Shown: one piece after another, positions 1 through 9,173 of the stretch
How positions within the stretch are numbered: position 1 is the stretch's first letter
Layout of the letters: every line of letters starts with the position of its first letter
DNA from: Nitrospira sp. KM1
GTDB lineage: Bacteria; Nitrospirota; Nitrospiria; Nitrospirales; Nitrospiraceae
Length of the DNA stretch: 64,000 nucleotides
Assembly (NCBI RefSeq): GCF_011405515.1
Contig: NZ_AP022671.1
Location: 1 to 64,000 of the forward strand
Direction: 5' to 3'
Translations under genes and position numbers: made by a program
Notes under the pieces: model-generated
The model's database searches: none
Seen by the model: the letters and a program-made list of their open reading frames with translations, nothing else
What the model was told of the DNA's origin: nothing

Positions 1-1822
1 CTACGTCAGGCAGTTGGGGCGAGTCCGCAGACGTGGTTATTGTTTCCCCACCAAACGCTTTATTGAGTCGAGGCAAAAAGCTCGCGTAGGCTTTCCAGCG
101 GCCGACGGATTTGTTGTAGATCGGCTGACGGACTTGCCAGCGACTGGGGGTCTGAACAGCCCGGTTGTTTTGATGGAAATTCAGGCATGCTTCGTTCCAA
201 GGTGCACCAAGAAAGTCGATCAGCCGCCGCGCCTGACCTTCCAAATCAGTCACAACATCCTCGTACTGCACATTGAGAATCGGTAGCGGCAGCACGGATT
301 GCCAGTGCGCCATGAGCCGGCGCTCCTGGGAAATAAAGAATGCCAGATCGTCGAAGTCGGTGGCATAACGCTGGTCGTGATTGAAGTTTTCCATCCAAAT
401 CGAGAGGGCGTTATCCCGGCCGTCGCGCCGGCAGTGAATCACGCGAGCATTGGGAAAGAGCAGGGCGGTAAAGGCCAGATGAAAGTAATTGAGCGGCTGC
501 TTGTCGCTGATGCGTGGGCAGTCCGGCGGGGCATGGCGGCGGAGGGCGCGCAGATACTCCTGGGCTAGCCCCCGGCTGGCCATCTCATCGTGTAAGACGG
601 CGGCGGCTTGCCAGGGTGCCTTCTTGCCTCCGTCTATCGATTGCACGGCCAGGCGTGCAAGGTCGGGCAATTCTCCGGCTCCGTGCATGAACGGATGGGC
701 GGAGAGAATCTGTTCAATGAGTGTCGTGCCTGATCTGGGAAGTCCGACAATAAACACCGGCTGGTCCGTGCCGATGCCGAACCGCCGTCGTTCGGAGAAA
801 AAATCAGCCGCGTATGTTTGAATGATTCCGTCGATGCGCGCCTGCAGCGTTGCACGGTTCAACGGCCCCGCCTTCCTTCGGCGGGCCGCATTGGCGGCCA
901 ATCCCGCCTGTGCCGCTTCCGCATACAGGCTGCGACGATCGTAATACTTGGCGAGACCGTACCCTACAAGCGCTTTGGCGTCATCCGGCGTGTCGTTTTG
1001 TGCCAGCGCGCGGTGGGCATGGGCGATCCAGGACGTAGCCTCCGACTCGTCTTTCACCACGCGTAGATACTGTCCCAGCGCCAATCCGTGGCCCGGCTGC
1101 TGCTTGAGGACGTTGAGATAACAGGCCGGAGCCAACTCGGCGCGGCCCAAGTCTTCCATCGCGTGGCCGAGCCCACACCAGGCCTCAAGGTCATCCTGCC
1201 GCTGTGCCAGCGAACGCCGGAACAGCGCTTCCGCCTGATCCACTTGGCCGCAGTCGGAGAGTTCCTGCGCTAGTCGATTTCGGGCTCGTGGAGACTCTGC
1301 CTCATACCCGGCGGCCCGCTCGAAGCACCAGAGGGCCTCCTCCTGTTGACCGTCTTCGACTAAAAGGCTGCCTATCGCCAGATAAGTCTCGGCGCGTGCG
1401 GGCTCGATGGCGAGCGCCTGTTGCAGACAGGTCAAGGCCCGTTCCCGCTCACCGATGAATTTGAGCGTCACCCCCAAATTGTGCCAGCCGTCGGCATAGT
1501 CGGCGTTGAGACTCACAGCCTGACGGAAGCAGCGCACTGCGGCCGGCCAGTCGCGTGACAGGACCCACACGCGCCCGCGGTCGGACCAGGCGCGCGGATC
1601 GTTGGGCGCCAGCTCGGTAGCGTGATGCGCGGCCGCACGAGCTGCTTCGAGATCACCCTGCCGCGCTAGGATCTGTCCAAGATACCGTTGCGCGTCCGGA
1701 TCATCCGGCGCTACGGCGAGCCAATCCTCACAAAGGCGCAGGGCAGAGGCCGCATCATCGGCATTCAATGCGGTATTGACAGATTCCAGTAGAGATGCTG
1801 GAGGAGGATGGCGGCGGGTCAT
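1..1822 (-). CDS. TPR protein with C-terminal sulfotransferase domain (3' end outside window)
   Basis: Reading starts at the ATG at 1822-1820 and stays open to the window edge, so at least 607 codons are present and the stop lies outside. The N-terminal half is a chain of about eight tetratricopeptide repeats (for example DPDAQRYLGQ and YADGWHNLG). From about residue 355 the motif GLPRSGTTLIEQIL follows; this is the 5'-phosphosulfate-binding loop of PAPS-dependent sulfotransferases, and a second conserved block (HCRRDGRDNALSIWMENFN) matches the 3'-phosphate-binding region. The family transfers sulfate from PAPS to a protein or small molecule, and the acceptor cannot be read from sequence. It is a paralogue of the gene at 7311-9056, and both lie downstream of a FecI/FecR/TonB-receptor set. 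Here the spacing to the receptor is stretched by a toxin-antitoxin pair on the other strand. The start is chosen as the first ATG preceding the TPR region; no strong ribosome site is visible. Confidence 0.85.
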   Translation of the reverse strand, partial: MTRRHPPPASLLESVNTALNADDAASALRLCEDWLAVAPDDPDAQRYLGQILARQGDLEAARAAAHHATELAPNDPRAWSDRGRVWVLSRDWPAAVRCFRQAVSLNADYADGWHNLGVTLKFIGERERALTCLQQALAIEPARAETYLAIGSLLVEDGQQEEALWCFERAAGYEAESPRARNRLAQELSDCGQVDQAEALFRRSLAQRQDDLEAWCGLGHAMEDLGRAELAPACYLNVLKQQPGHGLALGQYLRVVKDESEATSWIAHAHRALAQNDTPDDAKALVGYGLAKYYDRRSLYAEAAQAGLAANAARRRKAGPLNRATLQARIDGIIQTYAADFFSERRRFGIGTDQPVFIVGLPRSGTTLIEQILSAHPFMHGAGELPDLARLAVQSIDGGKKAPWQAAAVLHDEMASRGLAQEYLRALRRHAPPDCPRISDKQPLNYFHLAFTALLFPNARVIHCRRDGRDNALSIWMENFNHDQRYATDFDDLAFFISQERRLMAHWQSVLPLPILNVQYEDVVTDLEGQARRLIDFLGAPWNEACLNFHQNNRAVQTPSRWQVRQPIYNKSVGRWKAYASFLPRLNKAFGGETITTSADSPQLPDV

Positions 1823-1908
1823 CTTGTGGAATGGCATGCGTGCTATCGCATTCGACTATTTGACAGCGTCATACATACGGCAGTACATTGTCCGACAGGA
1901 GGAACACT

Positions 1909-2100
1909 ATGGCATTAGTCCAAGTGTCGGCCAGATTAAACCCTCAGAAGTTGCGACGAGCCCAGAAAGTTCTCGGCGCGAAGACCACCAGCGAGACGAT
2001 CCAAAGGGCTTTGGACTTGGTCACCGAAAAAGCCGAGCACGACGCGGTGATTCAACGCTATAGCGGTGTCGGAACGTCCCATGCGTTCGAAGACCGCTAG
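1909..2100 (+). CDS. VapB/RHH-like antitoxin
   Basis: A 63-residue protein whose ATG is preceded by AGGAGG at 1898-1903 with good spacing. The sequence begins with a short beta-strand-like segment (ALVQVSARLN) followed by helices containing TTSETIQRALD, the pattern of ribbon-helix-helix antitoxins of type II systems. Such proteins bind their own promoter through the N-terminal strand and neutralise the toxin with the C-terminal tail. The downstream PIN-domain gene overlaps its end by about 20 bp, the usual translational coupling of antitoxin and toxin. The pair would be autoregulated from the short region before 1909. The family assignment rests on pattern and context, not on a search. Confidence 0.75.
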   Translation: MALVQVSARLNPQKLRRAQKVLGAKTTSETIQRALDLVTEKAEHDAVIQRYSGVGTSHAFEDR

Positions 2101-2503
2101 ATTCGCCGTCCTCGACACGTCGGTGTACATCGACAACTTTCGGACCGGTCGCTTCACCTTTCGTCTTTTGCAATCTTCGTTCATTGCCCGGTGCTCCTCG
2201 GTAGTCCTGCACGAGCTACTGCGTGGCGCACGCACTCCACTGGAACGAAAGTTCGTGACGGAATTGAGCAGGCGCTGTCGAGTGCTTACGCCGACGGAAC
2301 AACACTGGAACCAGGCGGCTGAGGTACTACGCCGCATGCGGCGCGCCGAGCACTATGAGGCCAACAAGATACGCGACCTGGCGTTTGACGTCTTGATCGC
2401 ACTCTCCGCCAGAAGTATCGGCGCGGCCGTTGTGACCTCCAACCTGCACGATTTCCAGACCATACAGCGGTATGTCTCTTTTCACCTCATCTGTTGGGAA
2501 TAA
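2081..2503 (+). CDS. PIN-domain toxin (VapC-like ribonuclease)
   Basis: A 140-residue protein counted from the ATG at 2081, which lies inside the antitoxin gene; an in-frame ATG at 2066 is also possible. It carries the PIN-domain acidic residues in order: D12 in VLDTSVYID, E45 in VVLHELLRG, D103 in AFDVLIALSA and D124 in TSNLHDF. VapC toxins use these residues to hold Mg2+ or Mn2+ and cut RNA, commonly tRNA or rRNA. Length and layout are those of a complete, intact toxin. The gene converges on the TonB receptor, whose stop is 53 bp away. The RNA target cannot be inferred. Confidence 0.85.
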   Translation: MRSKTARFAVLDTSVYIDNFRTGRFTFRLLQSSFIARCSSVVLHELLRGARTPLERKFVTELSRRCRVLTPTEQHWNQAAEVLRRMRRAEHYEANKIRDLAFDVLIALSARSIGAAVVTSNLHDFQTIQRYVSFHLICWE

Positions 2504-2555
2504 CTTCCCCTCCTCCGCACTGAATACAAAGCTGGCGGATATTTTCATCATCCTG

Positions 2556-5285
2556 TCAAAACGTCATCCGCACCATGCCGATGACATGCCGCGGCGCGCC
2601 AAATTGGTTATAGGCACCGTAGCGGTTCGGTCCCTGAATATATCCCGCATCGAAGAGGTTGTTGAGGTTCAATTGCAAGGTCAACCATTTGAGCGGCGCG
2701 TAGATGGCAAAGAGGTCGGCCCGGGTATACCCCTCAAAGGTTTCGTCCCTTAACCCTGGGAAAGGAAGAGATGAGACTTGGCTCCGGTAATACACTACCG
2801 CACCGAACTTCAACCCTTTCGTCAAGAGCTCAGAGAGATCGTAGCTGCCGAAGGCGCTGACAGTATGGTGCGGGGTATTAAATGCATTTGCGCCAACCAC
2901 TCCAGGAACGTTGCTCTTGGTGACTTCGCTGTCCAGATAGGTATAGGCAAGGTTGACTTGGAGCTCTGGAAGGAGCGCACCACGGACTTCAACCTCGAGG
3001 CCTTGATTGCGCTGGCTCTGGCCGCCGATGGAGATGCCTGAATTGGGAGGAAACGCCGGATCTGGAGTGGCGACGTTGTCTAACAACGTGCGGAACAGGG
3101 CGGCAGTCAGCATGATCCGCTTCCCCAGCGGCTCCCACTTGCTTCCGATCTCATATGTCTGGCCGGTCATGGGATCCAAGAGAGATCGGTTCGCCGTGAT
3201 CGCGAAGTTCGGCTGGAGACTCTCTCCGTAGGCGGCATAAACATTCAGCCCCTCGATGAGCCGCTGGGACAGGCCGATCTGCGGCGTGAGCCGGCTTGTA
3301 TTCAGACCGATATCGTTTCCTCCGACGCCGAAGAATGAAGCGTTGACTTGCTGACCGATCCAATTCCCGCGCAGGGCCACCATCAGCGTCGTGCCCGCAA
3401 AAGGTCTGAGAAGACCCTGCACGAAGGCGCCGGTTTGCTGGAATCGATGATCACTTGCGAAATCGGGCGGGGGGCCGGTGAATCCAGATGGAAACGGGAC
3501 ATTCACAACGGGATTGGCAATGTTTCCTGTACCGAGGAATGCATACCTGTTTGTAAAACCTTTGGTTCCCATGGAATAGTCCATGCCTGCGGCTACGGAA
3601 CTCATATTCCCGAAGAGCGAGAAGTCTTTGACCAAGTTGACTTCTCCGGCCCAGGATTCTCGCTTGGAGACGCCGGCTATACCGAGGATGTTGAAGTCGC
3701 CGTTAGGTACAATACCGCCTGGCTGATTCCCATAAGCATACGTATACTTCGTGGTGTCGTGGCTGTATTGGCCTTTAGCCTTCAGCCGAAAGCCTTGGAC
3801 GAATTTCTTCTCGGCTTCGATGTGGGCGCTCTGATAATCGATCTTGAGCTCATTGTCAGGTCCCAGCAAGCTGTCCTGAATCCCAGCAGGGATCTGGCCC
3901 AAGGTATTCGTCGGAGTGCCATAGTAGCCCTTGCCTCTCAGATGCTGGATGTTGCCGGTCACGGTCACCGTGAAATCGTTCTCGGTGGCGAACCGGACGG
4001 AAGGCAGGAACGAAAAACGTTGATTGCCGGTATTGCGGAAAAACTCCGGGTCCTGGTTTTGGCTGAAGACGAAGCGGCCGGAGAGTTGTGGGATTGACGG
4101 CATGACACCATTCGCGTCCAGCGTGGTCCGGTAGTGTCCGTCTGAGCCAGCGAAGGCCTCAGTGACAACAAAGTTGTCCTTCACCGGCGCCTTCAGGAGC
4201 CGATTCACAAAGCCGCCAGCAGTAACCAGGCCGCTGGTGAAGGAGGATGCGCCCTTAATCACCTCAATGCGCTCGTAGAGCGTCGGATCGGCGACATAGT
4301 TGTTGTACGCCGATAAGCCATTGTCTCTCGAATAACCTGGAGTGTCTGCGTTGTTTGGTTGGAACCCTCGGATGATGACTTGGTCACTTCCGTTGCCAGG
4401 AAACTGAGGCGCTTTCGTGATACCAGCGACTCCCTCTAAGGCCTCCGTTTGAGTGACGGCGCGGCGCTCGCGGATGCTGTCTCTTGTGACCACGCTCACA
4501 GACTGTGGCAGTTCTTGAATCGGCGCGGGAAAGCGCAGGACGGCTTCCGACGACACATCGGCCTTGTAACCGTCGGGAGAATCAACCACCGGCCGCTCCG
4601 CGACTTCTTTCACGACCACCTCGGGGACCTTCACGGGCTTCGCTGGTGTGCCATTGACCGGGGCATCGGAGGTTCCCCCTTCGCTGTGCGCATTCGCAGC
4701 TCCAGCAGCAGCGACGCCCATCCCTATTCCGGTTCCTACCGCGGCAGCACCGGCGCCATTGCGTTTCTCCAGCGTGACGGTGTTGTTTCCGGTTACTCGA
4801 TAATCCAAACCGGTATCGATCAGGAGCAGTCGTAGGGCGTCCTCCGATGTGCGGCGGCCGGAGACGCCTCCGGTGCGCACGTTCTCGACATCCTCGGCTG
4901 TATAGGCGAATTGAATTCCTGTCTGCTCGCCGAATCGAATCAAGGCAGATGCGAGCGCTTGCGGGAGAATGTCAAAGTCGAACTCCCTTTGCTTGTCATC
5001 GCCGAGCTGCGCGACGAGGCGAGGCCTGGCAAGCGTGTGGGGCCAATCTATCGGAAGCGGCGCTGACTGCCAGCCGTCGGGGAGAGGGTTGTCATTCGGT
5101 TGATCCCGGTATCCGCTCGGAAGCCCCCATTTCTTTTTCTTTGTCCCTTCTTCGTTGCTCGGTTCTTTGCTCCTTGCCGGTTCAGGCGCGTAAACGCTGA
5201 AGTGAACCATGGCGGTTGTGGCCATGATCCAGGCAAGTCCGGGATGCATTGACTTGAGGGAGTGCCTCTTACGCCGAATCCGCAT
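2556..5285 (-). CDS. TonB-dependent siderophore receptor with STN signalling domain (module 1)
   Basis: A 909-residue outer-membrane receptor. A membrane-targeting N-terminus (about residues 1-38) is followed by a secretin/TonB short N-terminal (STN) domain at about residues 102-172, a TonB-box-like stretch (PEVVVKEV, about 223-230), a plug domain (about 245-355, including LPQSVSVVTRD and VIIRGFQP) and a 22-strand-type barrel ending in the terminal phenylalanine typical of BamA-assembled proteins. Receptors of this FpvA/FecA class import a ferric siderophore using TonB energy. The STN domain reports ligand binding to a FecR-type protein, here encoded directly upstream (5529-6524) with its ECF sigma factor (6673-7170). 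The siderophore is unknown. The alanine/glycine-rich linker between STN and TonB box (about 178-200) is unusually long. Confidence 0.93.
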   Translation of the reverse strand: MRIRRKRHSLKSMHPGLAWIMATTAMVHFSVYAPEPARSKEPSNEEGTKKKKWGLPSGYRDQPNDNPLPDGWQSAPLPIDWPHTLARPRLVAQLGDDKQREFDFDILPQALASALIRFGEQTGIQFAYTAEDVENVRTGGVSGRRTSEDALRLLLIDTGLDYRVTGNNTVTLEKRNGAGAAAVGTGIGMGVAAAGAANAHSEGGTSDAPVNGTPAKPVKVPEVVVKEVAERPVVDSPDGYKADVSSEAVLRFPAPIQELPQSVSVVTRDSIRERRAVTQTEALEGVAGITKAPQFPGNGSDQVIIRGFQPNNADTPGYSRDNGLSAYNNYVADPTLYERIEVIKGASSFTSGLVTAGGFVNRLLKAPVKDNFVVTEAFAGSDGHYRTTLDANGVMPSIPQLSGRFVFSQNQDPEFFRNTGNQRFSFLPSVRFATENDFTVTVTGNIQHLRGKGYYGTPTNTLGQIPAGIQDSLLGPDNELKIDYQSAHIEAEKKFVQGFRLKAKGQYSHDTTKYTYAYGNQPGGIVPNGDFNILGIAGVSKRESWAGEVNLVKDFSLFGNMSSVAAGMDYSMGTKGFTNRYAFLGTGNIANPVVNVPFPSGFTGPPPDFASDHRFQQTGAFVQGLLRPFAGTTLMVALRGNWIGQQVNASFFGVGGNDIGLNTSRLTPQIGLSQRLIEGLNVYAAYGESLQPNFAITANRSLLDPMTGQTYEIGSKWEPLGKRIMLTAALFRTLLDNVATPDPAFPPNSGISIGGQSQRNQGLEVEVRGALLPELQVNLAYTYLDSEVTKSNVPGVVGANAFNTPHHTVSAFGSYDLSELLTKGLKFGAVVYYRSQVSSLPFPGLRDETFEGYTRADLFAIYAPLKWLTLQLNLNNLFDAGYIQGPNRYGAYNQFGAPRHVIGMVRMTF

Positions 5286-5528
5286 ATCATTCTCCTCATG
5301 CCGTGGAGACGCAGTGATCGGCGCTTGAAGCGCTCATGAACAGTCACCTGCGCGATGTGAGCACAAGCTTCGTATCCTACTTGTCATCCTGTATGACGAG
5401 TCACATTGCGGTTCCCTTGGCCGTCGCAAATATTTTTCTGATTACGAGGGGAGCAGCTAAACAGACTTAGACCGCCCTATCATGAAGGTTCGTGACGAAA
5501 CCTGGAGAGGCCTTCTGGGTAGTGCGGG

Positions 5529-6524
5529 CTAGAGTATGAAGATCAAATAGTCCGTCACGCGCACGACTCTTAAGCCCTGGGTTTTGGCGAGCGCAGCAAT
5601 CGCGTCGTCGATCCCTTGCAGGGTGAACCGGCCGCTCACGGATTTCGTGCGTGAAAGATCGGCAAGCACGACGATGCGGCCGGGACGATACCGGTCAAGC
5701 TCGGCCATCGCCGCGGCAAGAGGTTGCTTATCGATTACGATACCGCCTCGGGTCCAGGCGATCGCTGAGTGGCTGTCGATTGCCGTTGCCGGCTGGGGCG
5801 CCTCTCCAGGACTATACAATGTTTGCTGATCTTTGCGGACGGCCGTCGAGGGCGGGCCTGACCGTGCGGTGTGCGTCGTGACGTTCACGACGCCTTCCGT
5901 TACCGTGACCACAGCCTGCTGCTTCTGCGCATGCACGGCGAAGGCTGTACCCACGGCCTCCGTCACTCCTCCCTGTGCCGCCACTCGGAACGGCGCCTGC
6001 GTATTCGGAACGACCTGAAAGAACGCTTCGCCTTTTAGGAGTTCGATGCGCCGCTCATTATCGGTGTACGACACGGCGATGGCGGTATCGGTGTTCAGAT
6101 GGGCGGTTCCTCCATCGGGCAATGTCACTATCTGCTGCTGACCGGCGGATGTTCGGTGATCGGATAACAGCAACAGCCGAATGTCCTGATAGAAAACGAT
6201 CCCGGCGAAGCCTGCCGCGACCATTCCGCCGATGACAATATTCCACCGATGACGCCGGCGCTTCCCGCTTGTCGTCTGATGTTCGTGGTGCGCGTTCCCG
6301 GGCACGGTAGCCTTCAGCGGTTCGAGTTGCTGCCAGAAGACGCGTTCTCGGTCGAAGGCATGTTGATGAGTGGAACTCTCAGCAAGCCATTGCTTGAACT
6401 GGGTCAACTCTGATTCGGTGATGTTGCCGGAGGCGAGCCGGACGATCCAATGACGTGCGGCGTCCGGCACCCGCTGATCGCTTGCCTCGGGACTGGTTGA
6501 TTGGGAATCCATCGACTCATCCAT
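5529..6524 (-). CDS. FecR-family anti-sigma/signal-transducing protein (module 1)
   Basis: 331 residues. The cytoplasmic N-terminal part (about 18-70, with ARHWIVRLASGNIT and LTQFKQWL) is the DUF4880-like sigma-binding region. One transmembrane segment lies near residues 96-112 (GGMVAAGFAGIVFY). The periplasmic FecR domain follows with the conserved LPDGGTAHLNTDTAI, and a C-terminal domain ends at SGRFTLQGIDDAIAAL, resembling the region that contacts the receptor STN domain. FecR proteins pass the siderophore signal from the outer-membrane receptor to the ECF sigma factor. It lies between the sigma factor and the receptor on one strand, 148 bp downstream of the sigma gene, so a single transcript is likely. 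Confidence 0.9.
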   Translation of the reverse strand: MDESMDSQSTSPEASDQRVPDAARHWIVRLASGNITESELTQFKQWLAESSTHQHAFDRERVFWQQLEPLKATVPGNAHHEHQTTSGKRRRHRWNIVIGGMVAAGFAGIVFYQDIRLLLLSDHRTSAGQQQIVTLPDGGTAHLNTDTAIAVSYTDNERRIELLKGEAFFQVVPNTQAPFRVAAQGGVTEAVGTAFAVHAQKQQAVVTVTEGVVNVTTHTARSGPPSTAVRKDQQTLYSPGEAPQPATAIDSHSAIAWTRGGIVIDKQPLAAAMAELDRYRPGRIVVLADLSRTKSVSGRFTLQGIDDAIAALAKTQGLRVVRVTDYLIFIL

Positions 6525-6672
6525 AAAACATCACCAACGGACGAACAGCCCTGCTTGATGAGAAGACGAGTGAGAACGGGGAACCCTTGGCGGAAAACTC
6601 AGGAAAAGCGGCAAGCGGGACTATGGGGCGGGGGCTGAGAAGGAGGTCAGGAAGGGTCCAGATGTTGCGCAA

Positions 6673-7170
6673 TCAGCGGTCGCGTCCGGCTGACAGATGA
6701 TCGAGCACTTTCCGGATGTGAGCCTCGACTGTGGAAATGGAAACGCCCAACTCTTTGGCAATCTCTTGTTGCGTCTTGTGGCCAAAACGATTGAGCTGAA
6801 AGATATTCCGGCTCATCGAAGGCAATTCGTTGAGCGCCTGCTCAAGCCGGGCCAGCTCCTGCCTGGCGATGATCACGCGTTCCGCGTGGCGGTGCTCTGC
6901 TCCGCCCCACAGGATGTCGTTGGCTTCTGCCAAGATTTCGGCACGGTTCCGTTCGATCCGTTGATAATCGGTCGCCAGATTGGCCGCCATGCGGAAGAGA
7001 TAGGCCTTTTGATTTTGGATATGGCACGTGTCCTGCTGAGCGGAGATTTTGAGAAATAGCTCTTGAGTCAGATCACGCGCGGTGAAGACGCACTTGATCC
7101 GTCGAACCAAAAACCGAAACAGGTCCTGTTCATGCTGGAAAAAGAGGTCCGAGAGTTGCGTATGCGACAT
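6673..7170 (-). CDS. FecI-like ECF sigma factor (module 1)
   Basis: 165 residues with only the two sigma-70 regions expected of an ECF factor: region 2 at about residues 10-78 (LFRFLVRRI, DLTQELFLKI, AYLFRMAANLATDY) and region 4 at about 108-160 (LPSMSRNIFQLNRFG, then the helix-turn-helix TQQEIAKELGVSISTVEAHI). The FecI group directs RNA polymerase to the promoter of its cognate TonB receptor once FecR is activated. It is the first gene of the minus-strand module, ahead of FecR and the receptor. Fur control would be expected from the family, but no convincing Fur box was recognised in the 140 bp before its ATG. Confidence 0.92.
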   Translation of the reverse strand: MSHTQLSDLFFQHEQDLFRFLVRRIKCVFTARDLTQELFLKISAQQDTCHIQNQKAYLFRMAANLATDYQRIERNRAEILAEANDILWGGAEHRHAERVIIARQELARLEQALNELPSMSRNIFQLNRFGHKTQQEIAKELGVSISTVEAHIRKVLDHLSAGRDR

Positions 7171-7310
7171 TACCTGTTCCTCTTGCGAGGAATAATCGTG
7201 AGTCTAATCGAGGAAATCGGATCTTGCATGACCAGGGTGGCCTTATAGCACTCATGCAAAATAGGCGTCAATGTCTGGCCGCCGGAAACGGAAGAAAGAA
7301 GGAGCTGGGG

Positions 7311-9056
7311 TTATCTAAACGCGGTGTCGAGGGCGGGCAGATACTCGCGATAGGTTTTCCAGCGTCCGACGGATTTTGTATAGATGGGCTGGCGCACCTG
7401 CCAGCGGCTGGGGGTCTGGACGGCACGTTCGGCCTGGTGAAAATCCAGACACCGTTCGTCCCAGGGCACTTTGAGGAAGGCCATCAAACGCTTCGCTTGC
7501 CCTTCGAGATCGGCCACAATGTCTTCGTATTGGACATCCAGAATCTGCAGCGGCAGCGCCGTGCGCCAATGGGTCATCAGACGCCGGTATTGGGCCATGA
7601 AATAGGCGAGGTCTTCGAAGTCGGTGGCATACTGCTGGTCGGGGTTGAAATTCTCCATCCAGATCGAGAGCGCATTGTCCCGTACATCCCGCCGGCAATG
7701 GATGACGCGGGCGTTGGGGAACAGCAGTCCGGCAAAGGCCAGGTGAAAAAAGTTCAGCGGCTGCTTGTCGCTAATCCGATGCTGGTCGTGATCGGCTCCA
7801 TGTCTGAGCGCCTGCAGATATTCGTTGGCGATCCGGCGGCCGGTCATTTCGTCGGTCAATTGCCAGGCTGCCTGCCAGGGCGCCATCTCATGTTCGGCCA
7901 CGACTTTACGGGCCAATCGGGCCAAGTCGGGGAGTTCTCCCGCGCCGTGCATCAATGGATGGGCGGAAAGTATCTGCTCGGTCAGCGTAGTGCCGGAACG
8001 CGGCAGGCCGACGATGAACACCGGCTGGTCCGTCCCCAAGCCCATATGCTGGCGTTCTGCGAAAAACTCGGCAGGGTAGGCTGTGGCCATGGCATCCACC
8101 CGGACACGTAAGGCATCCCGGTCGAGCGAGCCGGCCACCTTACGCCTCGCAGTATTCGCTTTGAGGCCTGCGCAGGCGGCTTCGCGCCACTGTCCGCGTC
8201 GATCGTAAAATTTGACAAGGCCGTAGCCGATCAAGGCTTTGCCTTCCTCGGCATTCTCCGGTCGATCGAGTGCCGCCTCCATCTGCGGAATCCAGTCCAG
8301 ACCTTCGTCATCTTTCACCATCGCTAAGTACTGACTGAGTGCAAACGTGTGGCCTGGTTGCCGGCGCAAGACATGACGGTAGCAACTCAGCGCGGTCTCC
8401 CTCTGTCCCAAATCTTCCAGCGTGCGGCCCAGATCGATCCAGCCTTGGACGTTGTCCGGGTCGATGGACAGGGAACGACGATGCAGCGCTGCGGCGCGTT
8501 CAACCTCACCTCGCAGGGAAAGTTCTTGTGCCAGCCGGCTGTGCGCTCGTGCGAGAGCAGGATCAGCGGCAATTGCCCGCTCGAAACAGCCAATAGCATC
8601 CTCGAGCTGCTCGGCATCGACGAGCAGATTGCCGAGCGTGAGGTACGTCTCGGCGCGCGCCGGGTCGATGAGAAGAGCCTGTTTGAGCGCGTCGAATGCC
8701 TGTTGCTGTTCGCCTGATTGTTTGAATGCGAGGCCGAGGTTGTGCCAGCCGTCGGCGTAACAGGGATCGAGCTCGACGGCTCTTTGAAAGCAGGCGATGC
8801 CTTCGGATAGGCGCCGGGATAGCACGTGCACGCGACCGAGATCCGACCAGGTGCGGGGATCTTGGGGTGCCAATTCCGTCGCGCGGGTTGCTAAGGCGAC
8901 AGCTTGCTCATGTTCTCCGAAGACAGAATGGAGCTGGCTGAGGTAGCGATGGGCGTCGGGATCATCCGGTGTCGAACGCAAGCGCTCTTCGCACAGTCGT
9001 TTCGCGGCGGTCGGATCACCGGCTTTCAGAGAAGCGTTGAGGAACTCCATCAGCAT
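7311..9056 (-). CDS. TPR protein with C-terminal sulfotransferase domain
   Basis: 581 residues, complete. The first half is about eight tetratricopeptide repeats (DPDAHRYLSQ, YADGWHNLG, ARAHSRLAQE). From about residue 345 a sulfotransferase domain follows with the PAPS-binding loop GLPRSGTTLTEQIL and the downstream block CRRDVRDNALSIW. This is the tyrosylprotein/TPR-sulfotransferase type of architecture; the acceptor is unknown. It is closely related along its whole length to the gene at 1-1822, which occupies the same place in the other iron module. It starts 117 bp beyond the stop of the TonB receptor at 9174-11915 and is probably the last gene of that transcript. Two in-frame ATGs (9056 and 9050) are possible starts. 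Confidence 0.88.
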   Translation of the reverse strand: MLMEFLNASLKAGDPTAAKRLCEERLRSTPDDPDAHRYLSQLHSVFGEHEQAVALATRATELAPQDPRTWSDLGRVHVLSRRLSEGIACFQRAVELDPCYADGWHNLGLAFKQSGEQQQAFDALKQALLIDPARAETYLTLGNLLVDAEQLEDAIGCFERAIAADPALARAHSRLAQELSLRGEVERAAALHRRSLSIDPDNVQGWIDLGRTLEDLGQRETALSCYRHVLRRQPGHTFALSQYLAMVKDDEGLDWIPQMEAALDRPENAEEGKALIGYGLVKFYDRRGQWREAACAGLKANTARRKVAGSLDRDALRVRVDAMATAYPAEFFAERQHMGLGTDQPVFIVGLPRSGTTLTEQILSAHPLMHGAGELPDLARLARKVVAEHEMAPWQAAWQLTDEMTGRRIANEYLQALRHGADHDQHRISDKQPLNFFHLAFAGLLFPNARVIHCRRDVRDNALSIWMENFNPDQQYATDFEDLAYFMAQYRRLMTHWRTALPLQILDVQYEDIVADLEGQAKRLMAFLKVPWDERCLDFHQAERAVQTPSRWQVRQPIYTKSVGRWKTYREYLPALDTAFR

Positions 9057-9173
9057 AGGTGAGACTCATTCCGCATTATGAAATCTGAAATCGTCGACTG
9101 CCGGTCTGTTCATGTGCATCGTGTTTCGATGGACTGCAGTCAATCTGATTTTCCATGCCGTTTGAGTAACGGA

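Noticed and set aside
3348-4097. A 249-codon open frame on the plus strand
   Set aside because: It is the complement of the TonB receptor barrel, which has clear motifs; the plus-strand product has no recognisable domain.
7224-8111. A 295-codon open frame on the plus strand
   Set aside because: It lies entirely antisense to the TPR-sulfotransferase gene, has no family features, and the minus-strand protein explains the region fully.
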